From assembly GCF_001766675.1 (NCBI RefSeq), contig NZ_MJLT01000068.1:1-64000 (forward strand): DNA of 64,000 bases, read 5' to 3'. The translations under genes and the position numbers were made by a program. The DNA comes from Arthrobacter sp. SW1 (GTDB taxonomy: Bacteria > Actinomycetota > Actinomycetes > Actinomycetales > Micrococcaceae). Shown here piece after piece: positions 8,280 through 17,736 of this stretch. Position 1 is the first letter of the stretch. Each line of letters begins with the position of its first letter. The notes beneath the pieces are model-generated. The model ran no database searches. It was not told the DNA's origin and worked only from the letters and a program-made list of their open reading frames with translations.

Positions 8280-9221
8280 GTGTTGCTTAACGAAGAAGGT
8301 CAGGAATTATTCGACATCCGGCGGCTGGCACTGCTGGTGGAGGTCGTCGAGCAGGGCTCGGTGACGGCCGCGGCGGAGATGATGATGTACACGCCGTCGG
8401 CAGTGTCCCAGCAACTGCGGAAGCTGGAACAGGAAGTCGGCCAGCCCCTCCTCAACCGGAAGTCCAGGGGAGTGGTGCCCACGGAGGCAGGGCAGCTGCT
8501 TGCGGGACATGCCCGGAAGATCGTGGCCCAGATGCGCGCGGCCCAGGCTGATCTGGCTGAGATCGCCGGGCTGAAGCGCGGTTCCCTGGCGATTGGAACC
8601 TTTCCCACGCTCGCCGGATCGTTCCTGCCCGTGGTGCTCCGGACCTTCAAGAAGCGGTACCCGGCCATCAATCTCTCCCTGCGGAGCGCACGCTTCGATG
8701 ACCTGGTGGCCGATCTGCACTCCGGCGCCACCGGGTTGTGCCTTCTCTGGGACTACCCGTGGAACCGCTTCCGGGACGATTCCATCCGCATCACCGAGGT
8801 CTTCGAGGAAAGTACCGTCCTGCTGGTTTCGCGCAACCACCCCCTGGCCGGCCGGGATGAGATCTCCATGGAAGAGCTCCGCAAGGAATCGTGGATCGTC
8901 CGCGCCGAGGCGCATCCCGTCGTCGAAGTGCTCCAGCGCGCCGCCCATGAGGCCGGCTTCGAACCAAGCATCGGCTTCCTGGCCAACGACTACCAGGAAG
9001 CCCAGGTGATGGTCAGCGTGGGGATGGGAGTGGCCATGGTGCCGAAGACGGCGGTGGCCCTGCAACACCCCGATGTCAGGGTCATCAGCCTCGGCTCCGC
9101 GGCCCCCTTGCGCAGGGTGTTCCTGGCCCAGCGCCAGGACAAGGTCTATGCGCCGGCGGAGGTGGCTTTCCATTCCACCCTGTTGGAGATTGCCCGCGAA
9201 CGTGCTGCCGACTATCTGTAG
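8280..9221 (+). CDS. LysR-family transcriptional regulator
   Basis: A 313-residue LysR regulator. The helix-turn-helix is at about 10-68 (IRRLALLVEVVEQGSVTAAAE then TPSAVSQQLRKLEQEVGQ), followed by a substrate-binding domain to about 305. It is divergent from the PrpF/MatC-like pair across a 237-bp gap, the usual layout for a regulator controlling that pair and itself. The GTG at 8280 has AGGAGGG about 6 nt upstream; a TTG three bases later is an alternative. The gap holds one weak TTGACG (8096-8101) but no convincing -10, and I could not pick one LysR box with confidence. Confidence 0.88.
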   Translation: MLLNEEGQELFDIRRLALLVEVVEQGSVTAAAEMMMYTPSAVSQQLRKLEQEVGQPLLNRKSRGVVPTEAGQLLAGHARKIVAQMRAAQADLAEIAGLKRGSLAIGTFPTLAGSFLPVVLRTFKKRYPAINLSLRSARFDDLVADLHSGATGLCLLWDYPWNRFRDDSIRITEVFEESTVLLVSRNHPLAGRDEISMEELRKESWIVRAEAHPVVEVLQRAAHEAGFEPSIGFLANDYQEAQVMVSVGMGVAMVPKTAVALQHPDVRVISLGSAAPLRRVFLAQRQDKVYAPAEVAFHSTLLEIARERAADYL

Positions 9222-9329
9222 GCAGCCGGCCAAGAGACCGTGCCGGGGAGCCGCCGGCCACCGTGCGGCGAGCCAGCCCAACCAAAGTAGACTGGTCCGG
9301 AAAACCATTTGAACTTGCAGGGGAGATCC

Positions 9330-9626
9330 ATGGCTGCGATCAACCGTGACGATGTGGCGCATCTCGCGCGGCTCGCTCACATTGAAATGAGTGCCGAAGA
9401 GCTGGACCGGATGGCGGGCGAACTCGCCGTCATCGTGGACTCGGTGAAGTCCGTCAGCGAAGCCGCCGGGGACGATGTCCCGGCCACGTCCCACCCGATC
9501 CCGCTGAGCAACGTCTTCCGCGAAGACGTCGTGGGCCACACTTTCACCGCCGAGCAGGCGCTGTCCGGAGCACCGGACGCCGCGGAAGACCGTTTCAAGG
9601 TCCCGGCCATCCTGGATGAGGACTAA
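9330..9626 (+). CDS. gatC: Asp/Glu-tRNA amidotransferase subunit C
   Basis: A 98-residue GatC, the small subunit that stabilises GatA-GatB in the enzyme converting Glu-tRNA(Gln) and Asp-tRNA(Asn) to the amidated forms. The N-terminus [21 protein letters not shown] and the C-terminal FREDVVG then [15 protein letters not shown] tail are typical. I chose the ATG at 9330 because AGGGGAG lies just upstream; a TTG at 9309 would place the binding site inside the gene. A -10-like TAGACT lies at 9288-9293. First gene of gatC-gatA-gatB. Confidence 0.95.
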   Translation: MAAINRDDVAHLARLAHIEMSAEELDRMAGELAVIVDSVKSVSEAAGDDVPATSHPIPLSNVFREDVVGHTFTAEQALSGAPDAAEDRFKVPAILDED

Positions 9627-9630
9627 GACC

Positions 9631-11199
9631 ATGAGTGAACTGACCAGCAACGAACTCATCCGCCTCTCCGCCGCGGCCCTGGCCGCAAAGCTGCGCGCCG
9701 GCGAGGTGACCTCCGTCGAGGTGACCCAGGCGCACCTGGACCGCATCGCCGCCGTCGACGGCCAGGTGAACGCCTTCCTGCACGTCAACGCGGAGGAAGC
9801 GCTCGCCGTCGCCGCCGAAGTTGACGCGATCCGCGCCGCCGGCGGGGCTGCCGCCGAAGAACTTCACGAACTGGCCGGCGTGCCGATCGCCGTCAAGGAC
9901 CTGATCGTGACCATCGGCCAGCCCACCACGGCCGGTTCGAAGATCCTTGAGGGCTGGCACAGCCCGTACGACGCCACGGTCATCAAGAAGCTGCGCGCCG
10001 CGAAGATGCCGATCCTGGGCAAGACGAACCTGGACGAATTCGCCATGGGCTCCTCCACGGAACACTCCGCCTACGGCCCCACCCGCAACCCCTGGGACCT
10101 GGAGCGCATTCCGGGCGGTTCGGGCGGTGGCTCCGCTGCCGCCGTCGCCGCTTTCGAAGCGCCGCTGGCCCTCGGCACGGACACCGGCGGTTCCATCCGC
10201 CAGCCCGGCGCCGTCACCGGCACCGTCGGCGTGAAGCCCACCTACGGCGCGGTGTCGCGCTACGGTGCCATCGCCATGGCGTCCTCGCTGGACCAGATCG
10301 GCCCGGTCTCCCGCACAGTGCTGGACTCCGCGCTGCTGCAGGAAGTCATCGGCGGCCACGACCCCTTCGACTCCACCTCGCTGACCGACTCCTTCGACAA
10401 CCTGGTGGAAGCCGCCCGCACGGGCAACGTCCAGGGCATGAAGATCGGCATCATCAAGGAACTGCACGGCGAGGGCTACCAGGCCGGCGTCGAGAACCGC
10501 TTCAACGAATCCCTTGAGCTCCTCAAGGAAGCCGGCGCGGAAATCGTCGAGGTCTCCTGCCCCAACCTCAAGTACGCCCTGGGCGCCTACTACCTGATCA
10601 TGCCGTCCGAGGTGTCCAGCAACCTGGCCAAGTTCGACGGCGTCCGCTTCGGCCTCCGCGTGCTGCCGAAGGAAGGGCCCATGACCATTGAGCGCGTCAT
10701 GGCTGCCACCCGCGCCGCCGGCTTCGGCGACGAAGTGAAGCGCCGCATCATCCTGGGCACCTACGCCCTGAGCGCCGGCTACTACGACGCCTACTACGGC
10801 TCGGCCCAGAAGGTGCGCACCCTGATCCAGCGCGACTTCGACGCCGCGTTCGCCCAGGCCGATGTGCTGATTTCCCCCACCGCGCCCACCACGGCGTTCA
10901 AGCTGGGGGAGAAGCTGGACGATCCGCTGGCGATGTACCTCAACGACGTCGCTACCATTCCGGCGAACATGGCCGGCATTCCGGGCTTGTCCCTGCCGGG
11001 CGGCCTGGCCGATGAAGACGGCCTGCCCGTCGGCATCCAGCTGCTCGCCCCGGCCCGCGAAGACGCCCGCCTGTACCGCGTGGGCGCCGTCCTCGAGGCA
11101 CTGCTCGAAGAGAAGTGGGGCGGCCCGCTGCTGGCACAGGCGCCCTCGCTGGTCGAACCTGTCGAGACCCTCGTCGAAACCCACGGAGGTTCCAAGTAA
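9631..11199 (+). CDS. gatA: Asp/Glu-tRNA amidotransferase subunit A (amidase)
   Basis: A 522-residue amidase-signature enzyme that hydrolyses glutamine and passes ammonia to GatB. The Ser-cisSer-Lys triad regions are visible: the lysine in [21 protein letters not shown], and [11 protein letters not shown]. Length matches the family. The ATG at 9631 starts 4 bp after the gatC stop with GAGGAC nearby. An in-frame ATG at 9616 inside gatC is less likely. The gene ends in an overlapping TAATG with gatB. Confidence 0.96.
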   Translation: MSELTSNELIRLSAAALAAKLRAGEVTSVEVTQAHLDRIAAVDGQVNAFLHVNAEEALAVAAEVDAIRAAGGAAAEELHELAGVPIAVKDLIVTIGQPTTAGSKILEGWHSPYDATVIKKLRAAKMPILGKTNLDEFAMGSSTEHSAYGPTRNPWDLERIPGGSGGGSAAAVAAFEAPLALGTDTGGSIRQPGAVTGTVGVKPTYGAVSRYGAIAMASSLDQIGPVSRTVLDSALLQEVIGGHDPFDSTSLTDSFDNLVEAARTGNVQGMKIGIIKELHGEGYQAGVENRFNESLELLKEAGAEIVEVSCPNLKYALGAYYLIMPSEVSSNLAKFDGVRFGLRVLPKEGPMTIERVMAATRAAGFGDEVKRRIILGTYALSAGYYDAYYGSAQKVRTLIQRDFDAAFAQADVLISPTAPTTAFKLGEKLDDPLAMYLNDVATIPANMAGIPGLSLPGGLADEDGLPVGIQLLAPAREDARLYRVGAVLEALLEEKWGGPLLAQAPSLVEPVETLVETHGGSK

Positions 11200-12707
11200 T
11201 GTCGACTGACACCATCCTCAGCTTCGAAGAAGCCATGGAGAAGTACGATCCCGTCCTTGGCTTCGAAGTCCACGTGGAACTGAACACCAAGACGAAGATG
11301 TTCTCCTCCGCGCCGAACGTCTTCGGCGACGAGCCCAACACCAACGTCAACGAAGTGGACCTCGGCCTGCCGGGCGTGCTCCCGGTGGTGAACAAGGCCG
11401 CCGTCGAGTCCTCCATCAAGATCGGCCTGGCGCTCAACTGCAAGATCGCCGAATCCTGCCGCTTCGCCCGGAAGAACTACTTCTACCCGGACACCCCGAA
11501 GAACTTCCAGACCTCCCAGTACGACGAGCCCATCGCGTACGACGGCTACCTGGACATCGAACTCGAAGACGGCACCGTCTTCCGGGTCGAGATCGAGCGC
11601 GCCCACATGGAAGAGGACGCCGGAAAGCTCACCCACATGGGTGGCGCTGCGGGCCGTATCCAGGGCGCCGACTACTCGCTGGTGGACTACAACCGCGCTG
11701 GCGTCCCGTTGGTGGAAATCGTCACCAAGCCCATCCAGGGCGCCGGCAGCCGTGCCCCGGAACTGGCCAAGGCGTACGTCTCGGCCATCCGCGAAATCGT
11801 GAAGAACCTCGGCGTGTCCGACGCCCGCATGGAGCGCGGCAACGTCCGCTGCGACGCCAACGTGTCCCTGCGCCCGCACGGCCAGGAACGCTTCGGCATC
11901 CGTTCCGAGACGAAGAACGTGAACTCGCTGCGCGCCGTCGAGCACGCCGTCCGCTACGAGATCCAGCGCCACGCCGCCGTCCTCGATTCCGGCCAGCCAG
12001 TCATCCAGGAAACGCGCCACTGGCATGAGGACACGCGGACGACGACGTCGGGCCGCGCCAAGAGCGACGCCGACGATTACCGCTACTTCCCGGAGCCGGA
12101 CCTGGTTCCCGTCGTGGCCTCGCGTGAGTGGGTGGAGGAGCTGCGTGCCACGCTGCCCGAGCCGCCCGCCGAGCGCCGCAAGCGGCTGAAGGAAGCCTGG
12201 GGCTACTCCGACCTCGAGTTCCGCGACGTGGTGAACGCCGGCGTCATGGACTCCATCGAGGAGACTGTCGCCGCCGGTGCCAGCGCTTCGGCCGCCCGCA
12301 AGTGGTGGATGGGCGAGATCGTGGGCCGCGCCAAGACGGCCGACGTCGACCCCGCCGAACTCGGCGTGAGCCCGCAGACCATCGTTGAGCTCAACGGCCT
12401 GGTCGAAGAAGGCAAGATCAACAACAAGATGGCCTCCCAGGTGCTGGACGGCGTCCTCGCCGGCGAAGGTACCCCGGCCGAGATCGTCGAGAAGCGCGGT
12501 CTCGCCGTCGTGTCCGACGACGGTCCGCTGCTGGAAGCCATCGACGCCGCCCTGGCCGCCCAGCCGGACGTCGCGGAGAAGATCCGCGGCGGCAAGGTCC
12601 AGGCCATCGGCGCGATCGTCGGCGGCGTCATGAAGGCCACCCGCGGCCAGGCGGACGCCGGCCGCGTGCGCGAGCTGATCCTGGAGAAGCTCGGCGTCGA
12701 GGGCTGA
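11199..12707 (+). CDS. gatB: Asp/Glu-tRNA amidotransferase subunit B
   Basis: A 502-residue GatB. The N-terminal synthetase-like domain begins [20 protein letters not shown] and includes [16 protein letters not shown] and the [12 protein letters not shown] motif. The C-terminal YqeY-like tail domain (about 350-500) binds tRNA. It phosphorylates the tRNA-bound Glu or Asp side chain and amidates it with ammonia from GatA. The ATG overlaps the gatA stop (TAATG), with GGAGG at 11185-11189. The operon ends at a strong hairpin at 12725-12775. Confidence 0.96.
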   Translation: MSTDTILSFEEAMEKYDPVLGFEVHVELNTKTKMFSSAPNVFGDEPNTNVNEVDLGLPGVLPVVNKAAVESSIKIGLALNCKIAESCRFARKNYFYPDTPKNFQTSQYDEPIAYDGYLDIELEDGTVFRVEIERAHMEEDAGKLTHMGGAAGRIQGADYSLVDYNRAGVPLVEIVTKPIQGAGSRAPELAKAYVSAIREIVKNLGVSDARMERGNVRCDANVSLRPHGQERFGIRSETKNVNSLRAVEHAVRYEIQRHAAVLDSGQPVIQETRHWHEDTRTTTSGRAKSDADDYRYFPEPDLVPVVASREWVEELRATLPEPPAERRKRLKEAWGYSDLEFRDVVNAGVMDSIEETVAAGASASAARKWWMGEIVGRAKTADVDPAELGVSPQTIVELNGLVEEGKINNKMASQVLDGVLAGEGTPAEIVEKRGLAVVSDDGPLLEAIDAALAAQPDVAEKIRGGKVQAIGAIVGGVMKATRGQADAGRVRELILEKLGVEG

Positions 12708-12724
12708 TAGCCTCCCAAGCCGCC

Positions 12725-12775
12725 AGGCCCGCGGCGCCTGCGTTCCATTGCGTGGACAGCAGGCGCCGCGGGCCT
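12725..12775 (+). terminator. Terminator hairpin after gatB
   Basis: Perfect 17-bp GC-rich arms (12725-12741 and 12759-12775) with a 17-nt loop, starting 18 bp after the gatB stop. There is no long T-tract, only CTTGTG. Confidence 0.75.
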
Positions 12776-12858
12776 TGTGCATTCCGGGGCAGTGACCGCA
12801 GACCGCCGACTCGGCGGTGGATGAAACCGTACTTTTTCACGCAGTTTCAATCATTTTC

Positions 12859-12906
12859 TTGCAAAGGTGTCTGGCGTCACTTATGGTTTGTTAAACGGTT
12901 AACGAA
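12859..12906 (+). promoter_or_regulatory. Sigma-70-type promoter with overlapping LacI-type operator
   Basis: TTGCAA (12859-12864), 17 bp, then TATGGT (12882-12887) forms a good housekeeping promoter. Directly at and after the -10 lies TTTGTTAAACGGTTAACGAA (12887-12906), an imperfect palindrome centred on CG, as LacI/GalR operators are. Repression by the LacI-family protein encoded at 16642 is the natural reading. Confidence 0.75.
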
Positions 12907-12939
12907 CGTGGCCTGAATCACAGGCACTGAGGAGACTCC

Positions 12940-13974
12940 ATGAATTCCACGGCGGAAGCGCCCCCGGTACTGCCGGAAGCGGATGACGCGCAGGCGGGTG
13001 CAAGGGGCCGCCGCCCCGGTGGCCGCACGGTGACGAAGGACGCGGCGAGGCCGGGAAGGAAGAGCTTCCGCTCACGCCTGCGCCGTGACAAGCAGATGCT
13101 GCTGATGATGGTTCCGGGCGTCGTCTTCCTGCTGCTGTTCTTCTACATCCCGATCCTGGGCAACGTCATCGCCTTCCAGGATTACCAGCCGTTCCTCGGC
13201 ATCGGGGACAGCATGTGGGTGGGCTGGCAGAACTTCGTGGACCTGTTCGCCAACCCGGACTTCCTGCGGGCGTTCTGGAACACCCTCTACCTGGCCGCAT
13301 GGCAGCTGGTGTTCCTGTTCCCCGTGCCCTTGGTCCTGGCGCTGATTGTCGACTCGCTGATCAGCACCCGCGTCCGCCGGGTCTTCCAAAGCATCGCGTA
13401 CCTGCCGCACTTCCTGTCCTGGGTCCTGGTCATCGCGCTCTTCCAGCAGATGCTCGGCGGTGCCGGCTTCGTGAACAACACACTCCGGCAATTCGGCATG
13501 GATCCCGTCCCGTTCATGACCAACCCGGACACCTTCCCCATCCTGGTGGTGGTCCAGATGATCTGGAAGGACGCCGGTTGGGCGATGATCATCTTCCTCG
13601 CGGCACTGGCCAGCATCGACGCCTCCCTGTATGAGGCCGCAGCAGCCGACGGCGCCGGACGCTGGCGCCGGATGTGGCACATCACGCTCCCGGGACTGCG
13701 TTCTGTGATCGTCCTGCTGTTGATCCTGCGGATCGGGGACATCCTCTCCGTGGGCTTCGAGCAGTTCATCCTGCAGAGGGACGCGGTGGGCGCCGGGGCC
13801 GCCGAGGTCCTGGACACCTTCACGTATTACACGGGCGTGGTCGGCGGCGGCTGGAGCTCCGGTGCCGCGGCCGGCCTGGCCAAGGGCGTGGTCAGCGCCC
13901 TGCTGATCTACGCCGCCAACAAACTCGCCCACCGTTTCGGCGAGGACGGCATCTTCGCAAAGAAAGTCGGCTGA
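12940..13974 (+). CDS. Sugar ABC transporter permease (LplB/YtcP-type)
   Basis: A 344-residue permease. A disordered, Arg/Gly-rich N-terminal tail (about 45 residues) precedes six membrane helices. The EAA loop that docks the ATPase is at about 228-247 (YEAAAADGAGRWRRMWHITLPG). The start TM region LLMMVPGVVFLLLFFYIPILGN resembles permeases of the B. subtilis LplB/YteP group, which import oligosaccharides using a shared ATPase. GAGGAG precedes the ATG. First gene of the cassette behind the promoter-operator at 12859-12906. No ATP-binding subunit is present nearby, so a shared MsiK-like ATPase encoded elsewhere is implied. Confidence 0.88.
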   Translation: MNSTAEAPPVLPEADDAQAGARGRRPGGRTVTKDAARPGRKSFRSRLRRDKQMLLMMVPGVVFLLLFFYIPILGNVIAFQDYQPFLGIGDSMWVGWQNFVDLFANPDFLRAFWNTLYLAAWQLVFLFPVPLVLALIVDSLISTRVRRVFQSIAYLPHFLSWVLVIALFQQMLGGAGFVNNTLRQFGMDPVPFMTNPDTFPILVVVQMIWKDAGWAMIIFLAALASIDASLYEAAAADGAGRWRRMWHITLPGLRSVIVLLLILRIGDILSVGFEQFILQRDAVGAGAAEVLDTFTYYTGVVGGGWSSGAAAGLAKGVVSALLIYAANKLAHRFGEDGIFAKKVG

Positions 13975-13976
13975 GC

Positions 13977-14888
13977 ATGGCAACCACACTTTCCCCCAAG
14001 CGCGCATTCTCCCCGAAGCGTCCCGTCTGGAAGGAACGGCCCTCGCCGCTCTACCAGACCATCAAGACCCTCGTGCTGCTCCTGTTCAGTGCGTCGATCA
14101 TCGTGCCGATCCTGCTGGTCGTCTCCACCTCCCTGGCGGACAAGGAACAGCTGGCCCAGGCCGGCGGCTTCGTCCTGTGGCCCGAACGGCCCACCCTGGA
14201 AGCCTACGAAACCATCTTCAAGGGCCCCATGGTGCTGAACTCGCTGGGGGTCAGCGCCTTCGTGACGATCGTCGGGACCATCCTGGCCTTGTTCGTCACC
14301 ATCACCATGGCCTACGCCACCAGCAGGCCCGTGCTGTTCGGCCGTCCGGTGGTCCTCGCGGTGCTCTTCACGCTGCTCTTCGCCCCGGGCCTCATCCCGT
14401 CCTTCCTGATGATCAAGGAACTGGGCCTCCTGGACAGCCTGTGGTCGCTGATCCTGCCGGGCATCTTCGGCGCCTTCAACTTCGTAGTGATGCGCTCCTT
14501 CTTCATGAACATCCCGCAGGAACTCATCGAAAGCGCCCGCATCGACGGCGCCTCCGACTGGACCATCCTGTGGCGCATCGTCATGCCGCTCTCCAAGGCG
14601 GTGATCGCCGTCGTCGGGCTGTTCTATGCGGTGGGGTTCTGGAACTCCTTCTTCAACGCCCTGCTCTACATCAACGACCACAGCAAATGGCCCATCCAGC
14701 TGCTGCTGCGCAACTTCGTGGTCCAGGGATCCGGCGCCGCCGACGGCCTGGGCATCTCCTCGGTGCCGCCCAGCCAGTCCATCCAGATGGCGGTCGTGGT
14801 GGTGGCACTGGTCCCGATCCTGCTGGTCTATCCCTTCCTCCAGAAGCACTTCACCAAGGGCGTCCTCACCGGCGCGGTGAAGGGCTGA
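13977..14888 (+). CDS. Sugar ABC transporter permease (LplC/YtcP-type)
   Basis: A 303-residue carbohydrate ABC permease, partner of the preceding one. Six helices are visible, with the EAA loop ELIESARIDGASDWTILWRIVMP at about 175-197 and the ending HFTKGVLTGAVKG typical of this group. The ATG at 13977 begins 2 bp after the previous stop and has no strong ribosome binding site of its own, which suggests translational coupling. Confidence 0.88.
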   Translation: MATTLSPKRAFSPKRPVWKERPSPLYQTIKTLVLLLFSASIIVPILLVVSTSLADKEQLAQAGGFVLWPERPTLEAYETIFKGPMVLNSLGVSAFVTIVGTILALFVTITMAYATSRPVLFGRPVVLAVLFTLLFAPGLIPSFLMIKELGLLDSLWSLILPGIFGAFNFVVMRSFFMNIPQELIESARIDGASDWTILWRIVMPLSKAVIAVVGLFYAVGFWNSFFNALLYINDHSKWPIQLLLRNFVVQGSGAADGLGISSVPPSQSIQMAVVVVALVPILLVYPFLQKHFTKGVLTGAVKG

Positions 14889-14931
14889 GTTTCTTCCGAA
14901 TTGTCCATACCCAATCGAAAGGCATGAACAG

Positions 14932-16590
14932 ATGAGTGCACCACGCAACACCGGCTTCAGCCGGCGCGGCTTCCTCGGCCTGGCCGGACTTGCGGTCACG
15001 ACGGCGGGCCTTGCCGCCTGCGGTGGCGGCGGCACCTCCGGCGGAAGCGGCGGAGCTGCCGCCTCCGCCGGGGTCAAGCTCCCCACCTACAAGGAATTCA
15101 CCGGGGTCACCGCCGACCTCGCCGGCAATTCCAAGGGCCTGCAGGCTGCGTTCTTCAAGCTTCCCGAAGGCGTTACCTCCGTCAAGGACGCCCCGCTCAA
15201 GGGCAAGGTCACCGGCCTCACCGAGACCTTCGAAACCATGAGCCCCGGCATGAAGGACAACCCCTTCTGGCAGCGCCTGAACGCCAAGCTCGGAGGGGAG
15301 CTGGAACTGCAGATCGCCGAGGACATCGGCGACGGCTACCCGGCCAAGTTCGCCACCGTCCTGGCCAGCGACGACCTGCCGGACATGATGTGGGTGCCGC
15401 CGAACCAGGGCATCCCGAACGTCGGGCCCATGCTCGAGGCCAAGTTCCAGGACCTCACCAAGTACCTCTCCGGTGACGCCGTGCTCGAGTACCCCAATCT
15501 GGCCGCACTCAAGCCGGATTCCTGGAAGACCGCCGTCGTGAACGGCAAGATCTGGGGCGCGCCCATCCCGAGCACCCCCTTCGGGCAGATCATGTCCGGC
15601 CGCCGCGATGTCTGGGAGAAGGTAGGCGGTCTGACCGCCACCTCGGCCGAGGAGTTCCTGGAGAAGGCCAAGGAGCTCACCCGCCCGGCCGAACGCAAGT
15701 ACGCTCTGGAACCGGCCTACATCAACATCCTGCACATGGTCACCGAGTGGTTCGGCGCACCCAACTCCTGGGCGGTCAACAAGGACCGCACCCTGACGCA
15801 CCTGTTCGAAACCGAGGAATACGCCGCCGGCGTCGAATTCACGGCCAAGATGTTCGCCGCCGGGGTCTTCTACCCGGACACCAATGTCCCGGACATGCGC
15901 AACCGGGTGGCCAACGGCAGCGTGGCCGGCCAGGTGCTGGTGGGCCCGCACGACATCAAGGCTTACCGGGCGTTCAACAAGGACCAGGCGTTCGACATCC
16001 TGGTGCCGTTCAGCGCGGACGGCAAGGTCAAGCCCACCTATGACATGGGCTACGGAACCGTGGGCTTCACCCCGTTCAAGAAAGCGGATGAAGGAAAGAT
16101 CCGCGAGCTCCTGGCGCTCATCAACTACCTGTCCGCGCCGTTCGGCACGGTGGAGTACATGCAGAAGAACTTCGGCGAGGTGGGCAAGGACTACACCCTG
16201 GACGCCAAGGGCAATCCGCAGCTCACGGAGTCCGGCTCCACCAACCTGCCGGGCCTGGTCTCCGCCCTGAACATCATGTCCAGCCCGGAGAACGTCATCT
16301 TCAACCCGGGCTTCGACGACGACACCAAGTACATCAACGAACAGCAGAAGAAGCTCCTGGAGATGGCCTGGCGCAACCCCACGAACGGCACGTACTCGGA
16401 CACCAACTCCAAGGTGGGCGCCAAGATCACCAAGCAGCTGCGGGACAAGGTGGTGGACATCATCACCGGGCGGGCGAAAATCTCCGAACTGGAGGCCGCG
16501 GTCAAGCGCTGGAAGTCCGAAGGCGGCGACAAGATCCGCGACGAGTACCAGGCGGCTCTGCCGGCTGACGTCCCGGTCTTCCGCGCCTAG
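14932..16590 (+). CDS. Extracellular sugar-binding lipoprotein (LplA/YtcQ-type)
   Basis: A 552-residue solute-binding protein. The N-terminus has a twin-arginine motif (SRRGFLGLAG) and a lipobox LAAC, with the lipidated cysteine at about residue 30 followed by a Gly/Ser-rich linker. The remainder is a large type-1 extracellular binding protein of the size seen for LplA-like oligosaccharide binders (about 500-560). It should deliver substrate to the two permeases just upstream. The sugar cannot be read from sequence. Confidence 0.88.
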   Translation: MSAPRNTGFSRRGFLGLAGLAVTTAGLAACGGGGTSGGSGGAAASAGVKLPTYKEFTGVTADLAGNSKGLQAAFFKLPEGVTSVKDAPLKGKVTGLTETFETMSPGMKDNPFWQRLNAKLGGELELQIAEDIGDGYPAKFATVLASDDLPDMMWVPPNQGIPNVGPMLEAKFQDLTKYLSGDAVLEYPNLAALKPDSWKTAVVNGKIWGAPIPSTPFGQIMSGRRDVWEKVGGLTATSAEEFLEKAKELTRPAERKYALEPAYINILHMVTEWFGAPNSWAVNKDRTLTHLFETEEYAAGVEFTAKMFAAGVFYPDTNVPDMRNRVANGSVAGQVLVGPHDIKAYRAFNKDQAFDILVPFSADGKVKPTYDMGYGTVGFTPFKKADEGKIRELLALINYLSAPFGTVEYMQKNFGEVGKDYTLDAKGNPQLTESGSTNLPGLVSALNIMSSPENVIFNPGFDDDTKYINEQQKKLLEMAWRNPTNGTYSDTNSKVGAKITKQLRDKVVDIITGRAKISELEAAVKRWKSEGGDKIRDEYQAALPADVPVFRA

Positions 16591-16641
16591 CCGGCCGCAG
16601 CAGGGCAGACTGGGGCTGCAGCGAAAGTGAAGGGGGAGAGC

Positions 16642-17664
16642 ATGGCCAGGACAGCAGGCAGCGGAACACGCCCGACCATCCGCATGGTCGCCGCGGAGGC
16701 GGGTGTTTCCACGGCCACGGTGTCCTATGTGATGTCGGGCCGCCGGGGCGAAGGCGGGCCGGGCGTTTCGGATATCACCGTGGAGCGCGTGCGCGCCGCG
16801 GCCGAACGCCTGGGCTACCGCCCCAACCAGGCGGCCCGGGCCATCCGGACCGGGCGCACCAACACCGTGATCCTGTCCCTGACCATGCTCTCGGACCCCT
16901 GGTCCCTGTCCGTGATCGAGGCCGTGCAGCGGGTTGCCGCCCCCTTGGGGATCACGCCGATGATCCTTGGCGATGCCGATTGGGTGAAGGTGCTGCAGAG
17001 CCACGACGCCGATGCCGTGTTCGTGGACGCCGTCAGGCCGGAGCAACGCGGGGCCTTGGAAGGATTGGCCGCCCGGGGCACCACCCTGGTGGTGTTCGAC
17101 GAAGAGCTCGGGGCCGAGGGCTTCGACGTGATCCGTTCCGTGGCGGGCCCCGGCTGCGCCCTAGCGATGCAACACCTGCTGGCGGGCCACCGCAAAGTGG
17201 GCTGCCTGGTTCCCGCCCGCGGCGGGACCCCGCCTGCCGGGCGCCGCTACGAGGCCTACACCTCGGCGCTCGCCGGCGCCGGCATCGCGCTGAACGAGGA
17301 CTTCGTAGGCACGTTCGACGGCACCACCACCGGCGCCTATGCGGCCACGATGCGCCTGCTGTCCGGCGAAGACCGGCCCACCGCCCTGTACGCCACCTCC
17401 GACTATGCCGCCATGAGCGCCGTCAATGCCGCGCAGCGGCTGGGGCTGACCGTGGGCCGGGACGTGGACATCATCGGCGTCGGCAACGCGATCGAGGGAG
17501 AACGGATGACACCGTCGCTGAGCACGGTGGGCCCGGTGGACTTCTTCGAGCGGGTGGCCCGGCTGCTGCTGAAACGGGCGGTCGACGGCGGCACCCGGGA
17601 ACCGGAGGTCCTGGACTTCCCGTGGCAGCTCTTCGTCCGCGAATCGGCGCCGCACCGCGCTTGA
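16642..17664 (+). CDS. LacI-family transcriptional repressor
   Basis: A 340-residue LacI/GalR regulator. The N-terminal HTH (PTIRMVAAEAGVSTATVSYVM) and hinge helix (YRPNQAARAIRTG) are followed by a periplasmic-binding-type effector domain ending in FVRESAPHRA. I chose the ATG at 16642, which has AGGGGGAG directly upstream, over a GTG at 16627. It lies 51 bp after the binding-protein gene. It probably represses the cassette through the CG-centred palindrome at 12887-12906 and releases it on binding the imported sugar. Confidence 0.9.
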   Translation: MARTAGSGTRPTIRMVAAEAGVSTATVSYVMSGRRGEGGPGVSDITVERVRAAAERLGYRPNQAARAIRTGRTNTVILSLTMLSDPWSLSVIEAVQRVAAPLGITPMILGDADWVKVLQSHDADAVFVDAVRPEQRGALEGLAARGTTLVVFDEELGAEGFDVIRSVAGPGCALAMQHLLAGHRKVGCLVPARGGTPPAGRRYEAYTSALAGAGIALNEDFVGTFDGTTTGAYAATMRLLSGEDRPTALYATSDYAAMSAVNAAQRLGLTVGRDVDIIGVGNAIEGERMTPSLSTVGPVDFFERVARLLLKRAVDGGTREPEVLDFPWQLFVRESAPHRA

Positions 17665-17736
17665 GGCGCCGCACCGCAGCGAAGGTCCCGCGCCGCGCTG
17701 ACAACGACAGACTTTATTGAGAACAGAGAGAAGGAC

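Noticed and set aside
14866..17046. Long minus-strand open frame opposite the sugar-binding protein and LacI genes
   Set aside because: Its translation is dominated by His/Gly/Val/Arg-rich runs typical of a shadow frame, it crosses two well-supported genes, and it has no ribosome binding site.
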